From contig NC_021683.1 of assembly GCF_000247815.1 (NCBI RefSeq), forward strand, positions 13,457,138-13,521,137: a stretch of DNA of 64,000 nt, in the 5' to 3' direction. This stretch comes from Ficedula albicollis (lineage: Eukaryota; Chordata; Aves; Passeriformes; Muscicapidae). A program made the translations under genes and the position numbers. Position 1 is the first letter of the stretch, and each line of letters starts with the position of its first letter. Below the pieces are notes generated by a model. It did not search any database and had not been told where the DNA came from. It saw only the letters and a program-made list of their open reading frames with translations. This document shows, one piece after another, positions 48,301 through 62,496 of this stretch.

Positions 48301-51300
48301 GATGCCTCACATTAGAGTGGTCAAGAACGGTAAATTTAGCAGTGTGTCTGTAACTGGGGGCTCTGATTTAACTGTAACACTCCTTTTGATGGGTTCAGAA
48401 TGCTTTAGTTGCCATAAACTTGCATATTCCAAAATAGTGTTTAGGAGTAGAAAGAAGCTTTAGGAACTGAGAAAACCCCAGTTGCCTCTGTAAGGGGCAG
48501 AAGGGAGCCAGCCCAGCTGGCCAGGCCAGGCACAGGGTGCTGTCAGTGCTGTTTTAGGGTTCTCATTGCTGGCTGGGCAGCTCTTAGCAGGGGCTTTGTC
48601 TCCACTGCAGTCACACATCCAGAGTAGCAGGAAAGAAGGCAGCCACTTATTCACCAAATACATTGACTTGCAGACCCTAGATACAGATCTTCCCTTTTCT
48701 AGGTGCTGTGGGAACAAAAACTGACTTGTGTTCCTTGGAGCCCAGATATTCATCCCACCCTTGGGAGGAGGGGCAGGTCCATCACTACACGCTGCAGTGC
48801 TTGTATGACCCTCTGAGAGCAGCTCCTGTCCTGAATGCTTTGCTTTCAATGCTTCAGCAGTGACTGTGGCCAGAAGTTTGTCAGGAGGGCTCCCAGCTCT
48901 CCCTGGAGACAGGGGGAGGATAATGAAGGCAGCTAAAAGGTGAGAGGTGTCTGCTAGTTCACCTCTCCCTTGGTCAAGCTCTCCCTCCTTGATCTACCGA
49001 GCTCTTATGTAGAGTCAGCCCTCTATTCCTTTCAATTAAAGATCCATCCTACTTTTCTGTCCCTTCCAGTTTGTGGATTTTAATCCCCTCTCAAGTCTGT
49101 TTCACTTGTATTTCTTCTTTGCTTTCATGACTCAGGACTTTTTTTCCTCATTTCCTTCATGCTATGTCATTTTTTGTGGCTGGAACAGTGTCCTCCTTTT
49201 CTGAAAGGAAACATCAGTCCAGTAGGAGGATTAAAGGAGATTTTAAAATAAATTCATAGGGAGTCTCAGAAACTGGAAGAAAATGGCAGCAAGTTTCAAT
49301 TCGAGTGAGCTTTATTTCTGTATAGAATAATATAATTCATAATGTTATCAATATCCATAAAAGCATAAAGAAAAGGCAGCCGTTGGGGTTAAAAATATCA
49401 AAAGCGCTGTAAAGGATATAAAATTAAATTTCAAAGTATTCTAGAAGAGGAGGAAGGGCCAGAACCCCAAGTAGCAGGCTATTTGGAAAATAAAAACTTT
49501 GAAAAGATCTAAAATAAAGCCAAAAGAAGGAAGAAGCTCCCCAAAACCAGCAAAAGAGAAGCCCATCTAGGCCAGTTTAAGTGAATAGGTTAGGAGATGA
49601 AGAGGAAGGGAAGGTTAAGCAATTTTTGTTTACGTTGTATGCAGAAGGAAGAAATAACTACAAATTTTCCTTTGGGTAAAGGGGATCAGAGAAGCATTGA
49701 CAATACAATTTGATTATATTGCTCTGACAAAATAAATAAAAATACACAAACAATCTCTCAGCTTTCTCCTCAAATATCTTGTCTGTGTTTAAATAACCGA
49801 AAAATGACAAACCACCTCGAAATATAAATCTCAAAAATGAGCCATCAAAATGACAGATTCCTCTTTAAACTTAGAGGTTAGATCACAAATTCTCTTTTGT
49901 TGTAACGAACATGATTAAAACCGTAATATTTTCTTCTACACCACCTTGAAAAGTAAGCAACTCAATGGAGAACTGTAATTATGAAATGTTCCATGCTCTA
50001 CTCTCAGTTAACACTGCATTTCATGCCAGCTACAGCTGCTATTACTGAGAAAAGATTTGTATAACCTCTGTCAAATTTCCCACAAATGGAACTTTATCTG
50101 CCACCAGTGGGGACCTACAACTTGTGGCATGGTCCCAGTGCCTTGGAGACTTCTGAGCTTTGCTTGAAAAAAAAGCAGAACTGAATGAGATGTTGATCGT
50201 ACATCAATAAAATAATGATAAATGGCATCAAAAGACACACCACATTTATTTTATTTGTCATAGGCGTGGTTATCATCATCTTGCCTCAAGGGCTATTTTC
50301 GGGTTATAGGAATCTGCCTAGCTTCCAACTTACAAGCAATTTTATTTATTTATTTATTTACTTACTTATTTATTGAGGCAAATGATGATATGCATCTGGT
50401 CTAGTGCGTAGCAGTCTCTGCTTCACTGTGTATTACAACTGTTAATTTAGATGTTCTGCCTTGGGCCCGTGCAGCATTAGGCACTGGTACATTGGAAACT
50501 AGGAATGCTTCTTCCAGTTCCACAGGGAAGCAAGTAAGGAAGTGGGTGAATCTTTCCTTATCCTGTAAGAGAAAGGTCGCTGTTTCCCTCTTCCCAGTTA
50601 TCTAAATTGTTTTGAATCCAGGACAGATTTGATTTGGGAAGTGATGATGAAATGTTAGGTGTGTAAGGCTAGTGCATATTACTGGTACTGGGGTATTCAA
50701 GGCTTCTTTCCTTATCAAATAAGCAAATTCTAGGTTTGCCTTTTCAAACTTCAGATGTTTAATTTTGCTGTTGTGGTACCACAATGTCATCTTAGTAAGC
50801 TAATTGGTTTGATTTGATTTAGTTAGTTCTAAATGCTGTTCTGCAGAAACAGGGAAATTGAAGATATCTATCCCAGGCTAGAGAAGTAAAGACCAATTTG
50901 TGTGACCATTCCCTGGTGGGCCCTGGGTGTGTCAGATCTGTGTGCTCAACTCCAGAGACCCCTGATGGGATGCTCAGCTCTTACATGATACCACTTGCTA
51001 ATGGGAACTGCCCTTGCAGAATTCTGTTAAGCATAATAAGGTACATATTGGATAAGAATAAAACCAGCTCAGCTTTATTATGTGACTTGCATGCCTGGTA
51101 ATGAATAGAAGGAAGACACACACCTTCATGAGCAGAGAAATTTAATATAGTCTCTTCCTGGAGTTGCACCAGTGGGACTGAAACTTTATTTCAGCATTCC
51201 AAGGGCAATAAAAAATCTAAATTTAAACTCAAAATGTACTCAAAAGAGTACCCAGAGGCTATGTACTGTTCAAACTTTGTTTAGGTCATAACTGCTTATG

Positions 51301-54300
51301 TAAAGTTAGTTTACACCAGCTAGTTAGGCTTTGTTTTTGAGCAGTACCTAGGAAAGGCAGAGTGAGAGGAGGGGATGCATCTCAAAGTTCAGCTCTGCTT
51401 TACTATTGCATTTAATTCAGCTCTTTACTGCTTAGTGCAGAGCTGTGTGGAGAGATTTGTAGCTCTTAAACTTCCTTGTGCAGAAACCTTTAAATCTATT
51501 CTGATCCATTCCCATCATCAGGCATCTCAGGTATTTGGGTTTTAAGGGAAATGTGAAAGGGGGAGGTGAAGAAGATGCCAGGTGAAAGTTTGCTATAGCA
51601 GGTAAATGCTGTTAGCCATAAACACAGACTGGAAGACTGAGTTTGAGCAGTAACCAGGTCCTAGCCAGGTCCTCAGTTCAGAGTTTCACTGGTCCATTGT
51701 GCCTTGTGAAATCTGTCAGCCTGACTTAGTAGAACTGAACATTTCAACTTTTCTTGGAGTGGGTATCGATGGGGGTGGCCATGAGATGTGAAAAGTGCAG
51801 TCTCTGGCTTCTGTGAGAGAAAACTGCAAATTTTCAAGCATTTAAAATACAGTTTTAGGGAAATAATTAAAGTTACCAGCAATGTTTATTTATTATCAGT
51901 TTGTTCATTCTTTGAAATAGTTCTGCTATGGGAAGCATGCCCAATATTTAAGATATTTGATATCACAAGAAAAATTGAAGAAGACTAATTTACATAAAAA
52001 TACCACTTATTATTCAGGAAAGGTCGAAAAAAGTTTCAATATGTTGAAAGACTAATATGCATAAGATGTAATCTCCAAACCTGACAGTCTCTGAATCTGC
52101 AGATAAGTACACAAAAAAACCCAGCTGAAGAGAAATCCTTGCAGTTTATAAACAACTATATATTTTAAAATCCTCTAATATTTCTCTTGATAAAGGTTTC
52201 AACTTCTTTTTGTTTCTTCTGCATCTTGCCAGTCCCTCTTTGCCATCAGCCCCTGTTTTAGGTACCTCTGTCTATTTTACCTGCCTTCCCACATGTACTT
52301 GGACCTCCTTTCTTCTTTTGATATCTGTTTCACCATGACTACTGTACCCTTATAATTTCCTACACTTTTTACATTCACTGACATTCAGCCATTAGCATTG
52401 CTAATTTTTTTTTTTTCCCAGTCTCATAATAATGTTTTACTACAGCTATAGGTTCCAGTCTATTCCTTTGTGCACTGAAATTCATTCAGTTTTCTTTTGG
52501 TGAGTACACACTTGGGATTTCCTCTGGTATCTGTTGTCCAGAGTTCCAACTATCAGCTGACTCAGCTTTTCTGAAAACGCCACATAATTTATTTTCCTTG
52601 ATTATCCCACTTCACACATACCACATTTGTAGTTTCCTTGTTGATTTTATTAAAGCATTTTTATAAGATTGTCTTTTCAGCCATAAGCAAATGTTAGCTA
52701 TTCCTAAAATGTATGCATGCATGTTTCTACAGTACTTGCCACCATGATCTTAAAAGACAAATATTTACTGCTCAGTAGAACTGTTACTTTTAACTGTGGA
52801 TGTGCTAGAGCTTTTTGTTGCTGGTTTGGATTGTGTTCATATTGGACAAACATCTAGGTATTTGTTGTTCTTCCCAACTTTATTTAGGCATTTATGAAAA
52901 AAAAATTATTTTTATTATTTTCTTTTACATGTGTTATTTGCTTCGATCTTAATAGCCTGAGAACTCTGAAAATACAAATCTTCAAAGCAGATGAAATAAA
53001 AGCTGCAGCCTTAGAGGCTTCTTTGGGACAGAGCTGTTTCCTCTAACTCACTGAAGACATTGCTTCAGGGAGCACAAAATATATTTGTTCTCCATGGCAC
53101 TTCATTATTTGGCTTCCTTGGAAGACCCAGTTCAGGAGCTGGTTGCTTCTGACAGCAAGAGCAGTTGCTGCAGCCCAGATGAAGGCTCTGACTGTGGTTC
53201 TAGGAGATGAGACACAAATGTTAGCATGGACAATACTGCTGTTATACGGTAAAGAGCTTCACTCATTTGCATGCTATACTGATAATTTGACACTGTTGGT
53301 ATCATTATCAAATGTCCATCTATTTTTAGCACCATGGCTTGCAAGTATTTCCAAGAAACTCAAATTTTTATTGTGTAGTCTTTATATTGTGTGTTCTTCT
53401 CCATAATCTCACTGGTTTCTTTTTACTCACAGCACCAGCAGTGGCAGCTCCCTCTCTTTTTAGATTTATTACACAAACGAGAGAATTGTGCAAATGGAGC
53501 CACGTGCCCAAGAATGGCACAGATTGGCAAAGGCCTGGATAAATGTCCTACCAGCCACATGCACATTTTCCCAGTACCTCATAACACCTTTGGTTTTTTG
53601 TGAACATGATGTGGTGTGTGGTGCTACCTACACAGTCCCCAGGAAATGTATGGAGAAGATGTAGTTATTACTTGCCATTAAAAATTGCAGAGCTCCTAGA
53701 AAAAGGAACAAATTCAGCTTTAGTATCTTTCCCCTTCTCTTAAATAATATTATAGTAATTAAATTATAATATGTAAGTTCTTTTTAGGTCATTAGTGGTA
53801 TAATGCTGCATATATGTGCCTCTCCAGAAAACAATTCAGTCCATAATCTCATAATGTTGATTCTACCTGGCAGTTTTATTTGAACTTAATTTCTTTTTCG
53901 CCTAATGCTGTTACCCCAAGAGTTATGAGGCAGGCATCAGCTGACAGCACCAGGGGAAGGATAGGTATTGACAATAGCATAAAAGCAAAAGGGGAGGAAA
54001 AAGAATAGCTATTGTAGCATTTATCAGTATTCTATTAATAGTCTGCTCAGACACAACTGTGGAATAAAACAGCCGTTCATACTGCAATTTCTTGCAAAGG
54101 TTGAAGCTGTTCATCTGCATTGTCACAAGGCAGAAGTCTAAAGCTTCCAGGTATTATAGCTGTTCCATTGTATTGTTATAATCAGAAGAAACACCTTAGA
54201 AAGCCATTGCCTTGGGTGTAAATACTCTACCCCATTCCCTTAGGAAGGAATGCAGATACAGCCACCCATCCTTCCTAGAGTGCTTTTTAAAATAGTGTCT

Positions 54301-57300
54301 TTACAGTTTGAAACAAAACTATTGCCAAATACTCCAAGCAGGGAACAGGGACAGGAGGAGTCTTTTAGTTTAGGGCTCAATTGACCATACACAGAAGTGG
54401 ATGGAAATCCTCTGATTGTTTTTGGTGGTTTTTTATTGTTTCAGTGAGGGAGAAGGGTTTCACTGTGTATACCCAGGCAGAGATAAGTTCCTCAAGTGCT
54501 TATGTTCTTTTTTACTGTAGAAGAGACTGGAGCAACAGGGTGGGAGAAGTGCCCAGAGACAGCTGCCATGTGTGTGAGTTTGGAAACCCACCTGACCTAC
54601 AGCTCTGGGAATGTCTGTAATATCCATGGAGAGCTCTGTGAGGCTGATTCAGGGCAGCAGCTGTGCTCTTACCTGTGTTCTTTTTCGGTGCCCTCATGGA
54701 ATGAACACATTTGGGGCTGAAACAGAGCTCCCTACTTGGGTCATGGGCTGGTGTCAGCCCCAGTGACTCTGCTGTCCTGAGACACCTGCGTTAGGAGCTG
54801 GGAGCTCTCCAGTAGAGACATCTGACTCAGCCTCTGCAGGTGTCTCACTCTCTCTCCTTGATATTACAGAGTTTTAGGGCAGCTGCTTTCTTAATTAGGC
54901 ACCTCATCAAGTGTGGTCTGTTAGGGAAATGACATTGGGCTTTGTTGCACTGAGAGTTGTGAGGGCAAACTTGTGAAGACAAAATAAGGGGGAATGAAAC
55001 TAAAGAAAACCAACCAAACAAACTACACACAGAAAACTGGGTCAGGCACTTGTTGGTTTTTGCATTAGCAAGCCCATGACATATTTCTACTTTTCCAGGG
55101 GGGCATTACACGTACAAACTGAAATACAGTTAATGTTTTCTTTCATGTTGATACCCTAAGAGTTTGTCCAAGGTCTTATCATAAAGAGCTCACTTCCTCC
55201 TCAATGCACACTCCTGCCACAATGTGATTGTTAAGCAAGGAGAAAGAATTACAGTGAAGAAAGCAGATTTGCAGTGATGAAATTTCAAAAGGTCCAAAAT
55301 ACTCCTCAAAATTGGTTGCAGTTACCCAACAGTTTCCTCAAGAAAAATGGAGGAATAATTAAAGAAAAATGTTTTTCATGTACTCAGATATTTCATTTTG
55401 GTTTATTTCAAGTTCTAAGACTTGGAGAGAGGATTAAAAATTACTCACCCCTAAATATTTTGAATTTCAAAAACGAGCTATTATGTTAAAATTCTTATTG
55501 TAAAACCTGGTTGAGAAAATGCATAGCATATTTTACTTATTTAGAAAAGTTCTGTTTTCCTGCAAGTCTTTAAATTAATGAATTTGTTCTTTTGAGAAAT
55601 CCTGGATTCTGAAGTTAAAACTGCCATTTGATTTTCAGTTGGAAGATTTTATTGTTGCAATTGTACAACAGAGGTAGCTAACTGGAATCCTTTATAAAAC
55701 CTATTTAGTCAAAATATTAGGACTGAAGTGGGTTTGGATTGTATTAGAGAGTGCTTGCCATGTTCAAGATTCTTGGCAGAGAAAGGAGGGAGAAAAAAAT
55801 ACGCAATTCTATGTCAGTATTCTCAATTTTAAGATTTAGCTATAATTATTCTGTGTATTTTACATCATGTGCTTTTCTGTAGTCAGTTTTGTGAGTTTAG
55901 ATTTTGCAAGCTGAGAAAATTTAAAGAAAGTACTACTTTCAGGTGGAATGGTTTCCATTCTTAAAAGTTATGAGTGATATTGGATTGTGTTTCTAAGGAC
56001 AGGGAGTATTTGGTAACTCTAATAATTGCACTAATGTCTCCTCCATCTTGCTGTTTGCACTAGCCAGCCCTTGAAATATTTTGTGTGCACGTTTCTGTTG
56101 TCTGCCTTGTGTCAGAAAATGCATGTAAAATGCTACCTAGTCTGACACCTACTTTGTCTCCAGTGTTTTCCTTGTGTAAATGACTTCCCAGCTGCATGGA
56201 AATAGGAAAAATGTCTCCTGATTCAAGCAAAACTTTCAGCTTTCTAGAGGTTATTCTTGAAGTCAATGAGAGGGAATCTAGTTGCACTTGTTTTATGTGA
56301 GATGAACCAGCCTGAAAAAGTCTGAGAGATGAACTTAGCTCTCCTCTATTTTGGTGAAAGTTTCTGGCAAGCAAAATGCATTGATGAAATGAAATTAACC
56401 CCTCCATCCCCAACTCATGTAGGAGAGATTTTGCAATGTACTTGTTTTCACCCAGTTTTATGAACATTGAGATTTCCACTGTCTCAAAGTTCTAAGAGGA
56501 AGCTTTAGTCCCTTTGGCAGCTGAAGTAAAAGGAGACACTTGAAATTATGAATGAAGAATTTAAAATTTAGCATTAAAAAGGTGAAAAAGAAACCCAGTT
56601 AGAAGAGAGTAAGGTCTGTGGAATGCACTCTTTTATTGCAATATTTTAGAAAAACTGCTCACTAAAGATTTTTAACAGAGAAGCATAAGAAGATAATTCC
56701 CTTTTTTGACATGCTTTACCTTTGCAAAGTTCCTGGCTGTTGGCAGGTACAAGAAGACATGTACTACACTTACATGCTATCAGTGCAGCAGGCTTTGAAA
56801 AAGGTCTAATGCATTGGCATATCTGACAATTTAGGGTATTAGTTAACAGTTAGACTTTGTAAATAGAGTGAATTTTAGCTCCAACTGCTGACTTGAGCAT
56901 TCAGTCAACATCTGCAGTACAGGGCTGAACAACAAATAATGTCATTTTATGCTATAGAGATGGACGTTGGCATTATACAATCTGTATGGTTCAGCCTTAG
57001 AGCAGTAGTAATTGCAATGTATTGAAGTTTTGCATTGTAATAAAAATAGAGACCATTAGTGGATACCATTTATGTCATTAGTATTTAGAGGCTGTGTGTT
57101 GCAGCTTTTTTAGTGCTCATAAAACTGTCTCTGCTTGCAGATATGTGACAGCACTGATATAAATTTAAATGTTTAGAAATCCATAAGACATAAAATATAG
57201 ATAGTAAATAGGGGCATAACATTATAGACAGAACCTTAATAATTTGGCACACAAATGTTTATATATTTGCATGTCTAGTGCAGAAATTAGCATAATGGTG

Positions 57301-59839
57301 CTCACATTTATACTACAGATGAACTTGATTAAGCAAAGAATAACAAGTGAATTAAAACTGAGGCATATCATGCAGAAGCATCAGAGAATACTTTCAGGTC
57401 CCCAAAAGAGAATTTGTGATGATAAAAGGTACATCCTCTACATACATCTGGTGGGATATTGATTTTTCTCTTTATAGACTTTTTACTAGTTACAGCACCT
57501 GTTCCACTAACTAGTATTACAGTTGTTCTTAAGAAATGATTATGTTAATTAAACAATAAAAAAGATAATAAGGTAGTTAGGAACCCTAAGCTAGGGATTG
57601 GCTGGCTCTAATTTAACAGTTGTGGGGCCAGCCAGAACAGGGAAGGTCATATTGTGTCTAGCCCAAAAGAGCAATATCTTGTCAGAAAACTAGAGGCTGG
57701 TGTGAGGGCCGGGAAGGAGCTGGCTGAGCAAAGACTTCTTTGGAGGGTGGGGTGGGAATATAGCACAGGAGGATTTCCCTAAATTCCAAGTGTTACACAT
57801 GAGGCAGTTTGGGCTTCCCAGTATATGATTTTTCTTCAAAAAGTTTGGGAGCTTGTTTGATTTCCATGCATCAGATCTCTGGGAAAGCTGTCTTCCTCCT
57901 TTGTTTTAAGGAGTGCCACTTGGATTCTGCTGGCGGTTACATCTTTAAGAGGTTCCCATCAAAGTTGATTTTTCCTTAGGAAGTTGCCACCATGGTTGAT
58001 TTTCCTTTAAGAGACTTCTCTTTGTGCTTTACTGACCCTGCTTTCTGTGTCAGTGACACATTTGAAGCAAGAGATTCTGAGATTTGTCTTCTGCACACTC
58101 CATGCCTATTGTCCTCAGCTCTGACCTTTACATCCTGGAAACACCCTGCAGGTTTGTCACAGAGCTCTCAGGGGATTTGGAAATCAAATTATACAGCACT
58201 AAGGAAGAACATAGAAAACTATAAAAACACTTCAGTCATTAAGAGCAAAGTGACAGCAAGCAGTGTTAGAGTATGAATCCTTCCAATTAGTTTTCCTTTC
58301 AGAACACTTTTTGTAACATTTTCATTCCAAGTTTGTATGAATTCTTTGACAACATTAGTTGTGTCATTCAAAAGAAAAGAAAACCTTTGATAAACCTACT
58401 GAGTCTCTTGACTAAACAATGATAGTGCCCTTATTTCTTTGAATCCTCATAGTTGGGGAAGGTGATAGTGGGAATGTACATTTGCAAAAAGCAGTGGCTT
58501 ACATTAATGGTTGTTAAGGTATAAAATGAGATGCTTTTCAGAAGCTCAAGTAATAAGCAGAAGCAAAACATAAGCTCTCTGTATAGTGAATATAAATAAT
58601 TCTTTCTGTGGCTCCTAGTATTTCTTACAATCTAATTATGGAAAGTGTTAAACTGAAAATCATATTGCTCCTTTTAAAAAACATTTTTTGTCTGTTTATC
58701 CGTACAAAACAGACAAAAATGTAAATCTGTAAAATGCTTTCCATCTTCAAAGCAGCTATTTATATTCATCTAAATTCTGAAATCTTTTTGAAACTTTCAT
58801 TTTTATTTCAGATTGTGGGATTCGGTGTCACTTCTCAGCACATTGAATGCCGATGGCTTTGAACATACAGTATGGCACTAAGCGATAACTTGTGCCCACT
58901 ACCCTGCTGAGAGGCAATTCTAAAGGAAAACTGATTTTTATGCTGGAGTTTTGGCTGATTTTAGAATTATGGGAAATATTAAAGTGCATATCAAAATATT
59001 TTAATTCCTCTATACACCATGTAATTGCTTGTTACCTTATTTATCCAGTTAACAGCAGAGGATGCTTTCTGAAGCTATTCTTCACTAGACTTACTAACCC
59101 CACTAAATTCTAATGCAGGTGACAGATAAGTTTTGCAGTAAAAAAAAAAGTGTTATTGACTGGATCTGTGCACACTTATCAAAAGCATATGTAAAGGGTG
59201 AAGAATATTGGAATGATATAAGAGAAATGGGCTCCCTAAAATCTATTGTCTCATAAGGTAGAAGGCAAAAGACTGTTTGGATATCTGACAAGCCTGTGTG
59301 AACCTGTGTGAAAAATGCCATACTTCAAGGTATTTCTACTGGAATAATTGGATTAACTAGTTACCATAAAACCTGATGCTAAATCTGAGTCTAACATATT
59401 CCCTTAAGCAGGACAAGTAGATTCAGTGTTTTGAATTGGAAATGGATGTTGAATTGGTGGTACTTGAAAGTAGCTGTAGGACTGTGCAAAGCCTATTTTC
59501 CTGTATTTTCTAACACCTATTTTTTTAAGTCCACTCTTGTTCTGACTGCTGGGTGATACCTGGTATCTCACTGCTCTCTTGTACTTCTGTCTTGCAGGTA
59601 GACAGTGTATCATCCCAGACTCTTATGGGGCATTCAGCCTTATTAGTTTACCCAAATTACTACAGGTCATAGCTGAGATGCATTAGAGGAATTTAATAGG
59701 AAAGCTCACCCAATATAGGCTCTGCTGTTCTTATGACTTCTTATTGCTTTCATAAGAAGTGAGGGAGATTATTGAAAGACATATTTATAAGATATCCAGT
59801 ACAGTGCAGCTGTACTCCAGGTTTATGCCAAATTAGGTA
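42331..59839. other. Long gene-desert-like stretch
   Basis: No reading frame above 150 codons and none recognisable. Some AT-rich blocks look element-like, such as 44691-44840 (TGATTAAGCTAATTGAG, then AATTAACCATCGTTAATAT) and 45771-45850. No interspersed repeat family was recognised apart from the items listed separately. Confidence 0.6.
50340..50374 (+). repeat. (TTTA)n microsatellite
   Basis: About 35 bp of TTTA tetramers with two CTTA variants. It is an ordinary simple repeat in AT-rich DNA. Confidence 0.9.
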
Positions 59840-59975
59840 TTGAACCTGAATGAATTTCGGCATCTGCTGCAGTGCAGATTACAGGTCACTGTGTGACCTC
59901 ACACATGTAGGATGGCCTCCTCCTGCTTTGTTTAATCCATCTACAAAATTGAGAAAAACAAGGACCTCCATGAAG
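59840..59975 (-). mobile_element. MIR-like (CORE-SINE) remnant, antisense
   Basis: Read on the plus strand, this matches the reverse complement of MIR: GAACCTGAATGAATTTCGGC, then CACTGTGTGACCTC for GCTGTGTGACCTT, then CCATCTACAAAATTGAG for CATCTGTAAAATGGGG, and AAGGACCTCC for the following ATACCTACC part. The order and spacing are right along about 130 bp. It is heavily diverged, as expected for an old insertion. Confidence 0.6.
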
Positions 59976-61310
59976 AAACAGGTATGCATCTGGGCACAAC
60001 TGCCCTGGGTAAATAAATTACAGAGAAGGCAGAGGCTCAGCTGAAGGAATAAGAAAGAGGAAATATAAGTCTCTTTGTGTCCTACACACATTTGTCATTA
60101 ACTTGGTGGTGTGCTGTGTTCACATTTATTGGGTGTGTTTAGTCTCACTGGACTTCCAGCAGAACAGATCTGGGGTCATCGTCTTTCTCTGCAATTCAGT
60201 GCATGAGAAGCAGTATGCAGGTAGGTTTATTAGAGGGAACATAGGCACAGGCTTTAGTGACTTGTGAATGAATCAATAAAGCATGTTCCTGTAGGTTTCT
60301 GAATTGTCTCTTTCATTAAGAATGAAATTGGACAGCAGAAGATTGATTTCTGTGGCAAATCAGAGGGGGTTTTTTAGACTTTAATTTAAACTGTGGGGTT
60401 TTGAAGTCAAAAACCTCCATCAAAAACATTCTACAGGATTTAAAGTGCAAAAAGGATCATAAATAGTTTAAATTTCTTTTTTTCAGAATACTTTTTTGAA
60501 CTCAGAATTACATGAGACCTAATCTTTAGCAATGCCCAGATCTGACTAAATGAGTGGCAAACTGCTAAGCTCCCATAGCTGAGGATCATGGCTTACAGAG
60601 TACTGGGTATGGTGTTGGTTAAAACATATTTGGAAGGGCAAAAATTCACAAAGAAATGTTACTGCTAAGGTTATACCTGAGATTTGTATTGCTTACAGCA
60701 GATCTTGACAATGAAGTGCACTGTGTGATGATTATACAGATAAGGAACAGCCTTAAGTTTTGGCAGAGAGCTGTTTGATTCTGGTTATTTTTGCAGCATC
60801 ACCACATGGCTGTGAAATTCCAAAGGAACTTACCTTTACAGTTGGGGTTTTCTAAAAATTCTTTTCCTGCGTGGCACATCCAGGCTTACTTGAGTGTGGT
60901 AGTGCACCTTGACAGTGTTGTTTTAGGACAGTATAATTTGCTTGTAGACAACACAGTGTTCATCTTGGAGCCTGGGCTTTTGCTACACATACATGCCTTT
61001 ATAGCATCCTGAATCAGTTTTATTTCATGGACAGACAAGGGCAGTCTGCATATGCATTTCTTAATTTTTTAATAGGCTCATCAAGTCAAAATTTGTATTT
61101 CCAAATCCTCAGGGAAATAGAGAAACATGGATGAGTCACAGTGCTGAGTCTAGACAAAAATTAGCTGAATCTAAATCAAGAGCAGCATCAACAGTAATAC
61201 TTAGAAGCACAGAGCTTTATTAAGAATTGATAATTTGCAGGCATTGCTTTCCACATAGGCAATGTTTTAAGATGTTGGCTGCCAATAAGTTGGTACATAT
61301 TCCAAAACAG

Positions 61311-61360
61311 TTTTAAACCGGTTTAAAAGTTTTTAAAATTTAAAAAGTTTTTAAAATTTA
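61311..61360. repeat. 18-bp palindrome and adjoining short direct repeat
   Basis: TTTTAAACCGGTTTAAAA (61311-61328) is a perfect palindrome with a central CCGG. It is followed by two copies of an AAAGTTTTTAAAATTT-type unit. It could extrude a small cruciform or be chance in AT-rich DNA. Confidence 0.7.
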
Positions 61361-62360
61361 TCACAGGATGTGTCATCACCTGTTACATTGACTTAGATTT
61401 CGCTTGCATGTACATACCTGCAGAGGATAACAGTGTTTTCCAGTAATTCTCTTGAGAGGCAGTTACATTAATTTTCTAGTAATTGCTGTGTAAGAATTAC
61501 ATGTTACTTACATGTAGCGAGTTTGTGAATTGTTAATTGTTTGGTACAAACCTGAATCTTGATTCTGCCCTGTTGTCCCCGTGCTGGGGACTCCCCAGCT
61601 GACTGCAGAAGCATGTTTATTTATTCCTGAAGGGTGCCCATAAATGCTACACATACAGAATTAAAATGTTGCTGCTGTGGTGCAGTGATAGATGCTGGTG
61701 ATGCCGGGCCATAGTGGAGGTTTCTATTCAAGTTCAATTTTCTATTACATAGTCACAATTTGTGATTTGTTTTTGCATTGCTGTGCCATAAACACTGTCA
61801 GTCAGGGACTTATTAAAGATGGGTGAATTCTGCAGGATCTAGGGGCTGGGGTAAGATACCCAAAGTATCTAGTAGTTTTCAGAGCTTAATGTGAGGTGGA
61901 GTTTTTTTTCTCTCCGTGTTTTCAGGCGTAAATCTTTCCCTTTTCAATGGTGTAAAATTTTTGCAGGCTACCTTATCGCCCAGGAGTAGGAGGCAGTGAC
62001 CTAGAGGTTTGTGCTTTCTGTCTAGAACAGAGCACTCCTTGGTTGGGATGAACATCAGCAGATGTTACTGAGGAGTTTTCCCAGGCAGGGTTTTAATACT
62101 GTCTTTGATGTCCAGAGGAGAATGCAGCCTCAGCTGTGTAGGTTTCTCTGAAGCCATTATTAATGTAATAGCCATAATTAAGGGTCTCTCACACTAGAGA
62201 GTAAGAAAGGAGTAAGAGACTGATCATTAACTCATTGTTGTGTTTACAGAAGGGGTTATACAGACTCACTGCATACAACTCGATAGCTGTCACTCTGGGG
62301 GACTATATTTGCGCTCACTAAAGATGAATTAGTGTACATTATTTATCTTGATTTTCACAG

Positions 62361-62496
62361 GATCCATTGGAAAGCACATCGAGAAATGGAAGACTTTTAT
62401 TCTTTCCTACTCATGAGAAAGATCTGTCAAGTCAGTGAGTGGTTTGATTCAATGAGAGTGAAACTAGTCCATGGTGGAAGATTTTTAAAAAGAGAG
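62361..62496 (+). other. Orphan exon candidate with acceptor and donor
   Basis: A pyrimidine-rich tract and TTTTCACAG (to 62360) precede a 136-nt segment that ends AAGAGAG|GTGAGTGGC, a strong donor. One frame is open throughout (IHWKAHREMEDFYSFLL...), but I do not recognise it, and its codon usage is not distinctive. It may be an exon of a non-coding RNA, an old pseudo-exon or chance. Confidence 0.25.
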
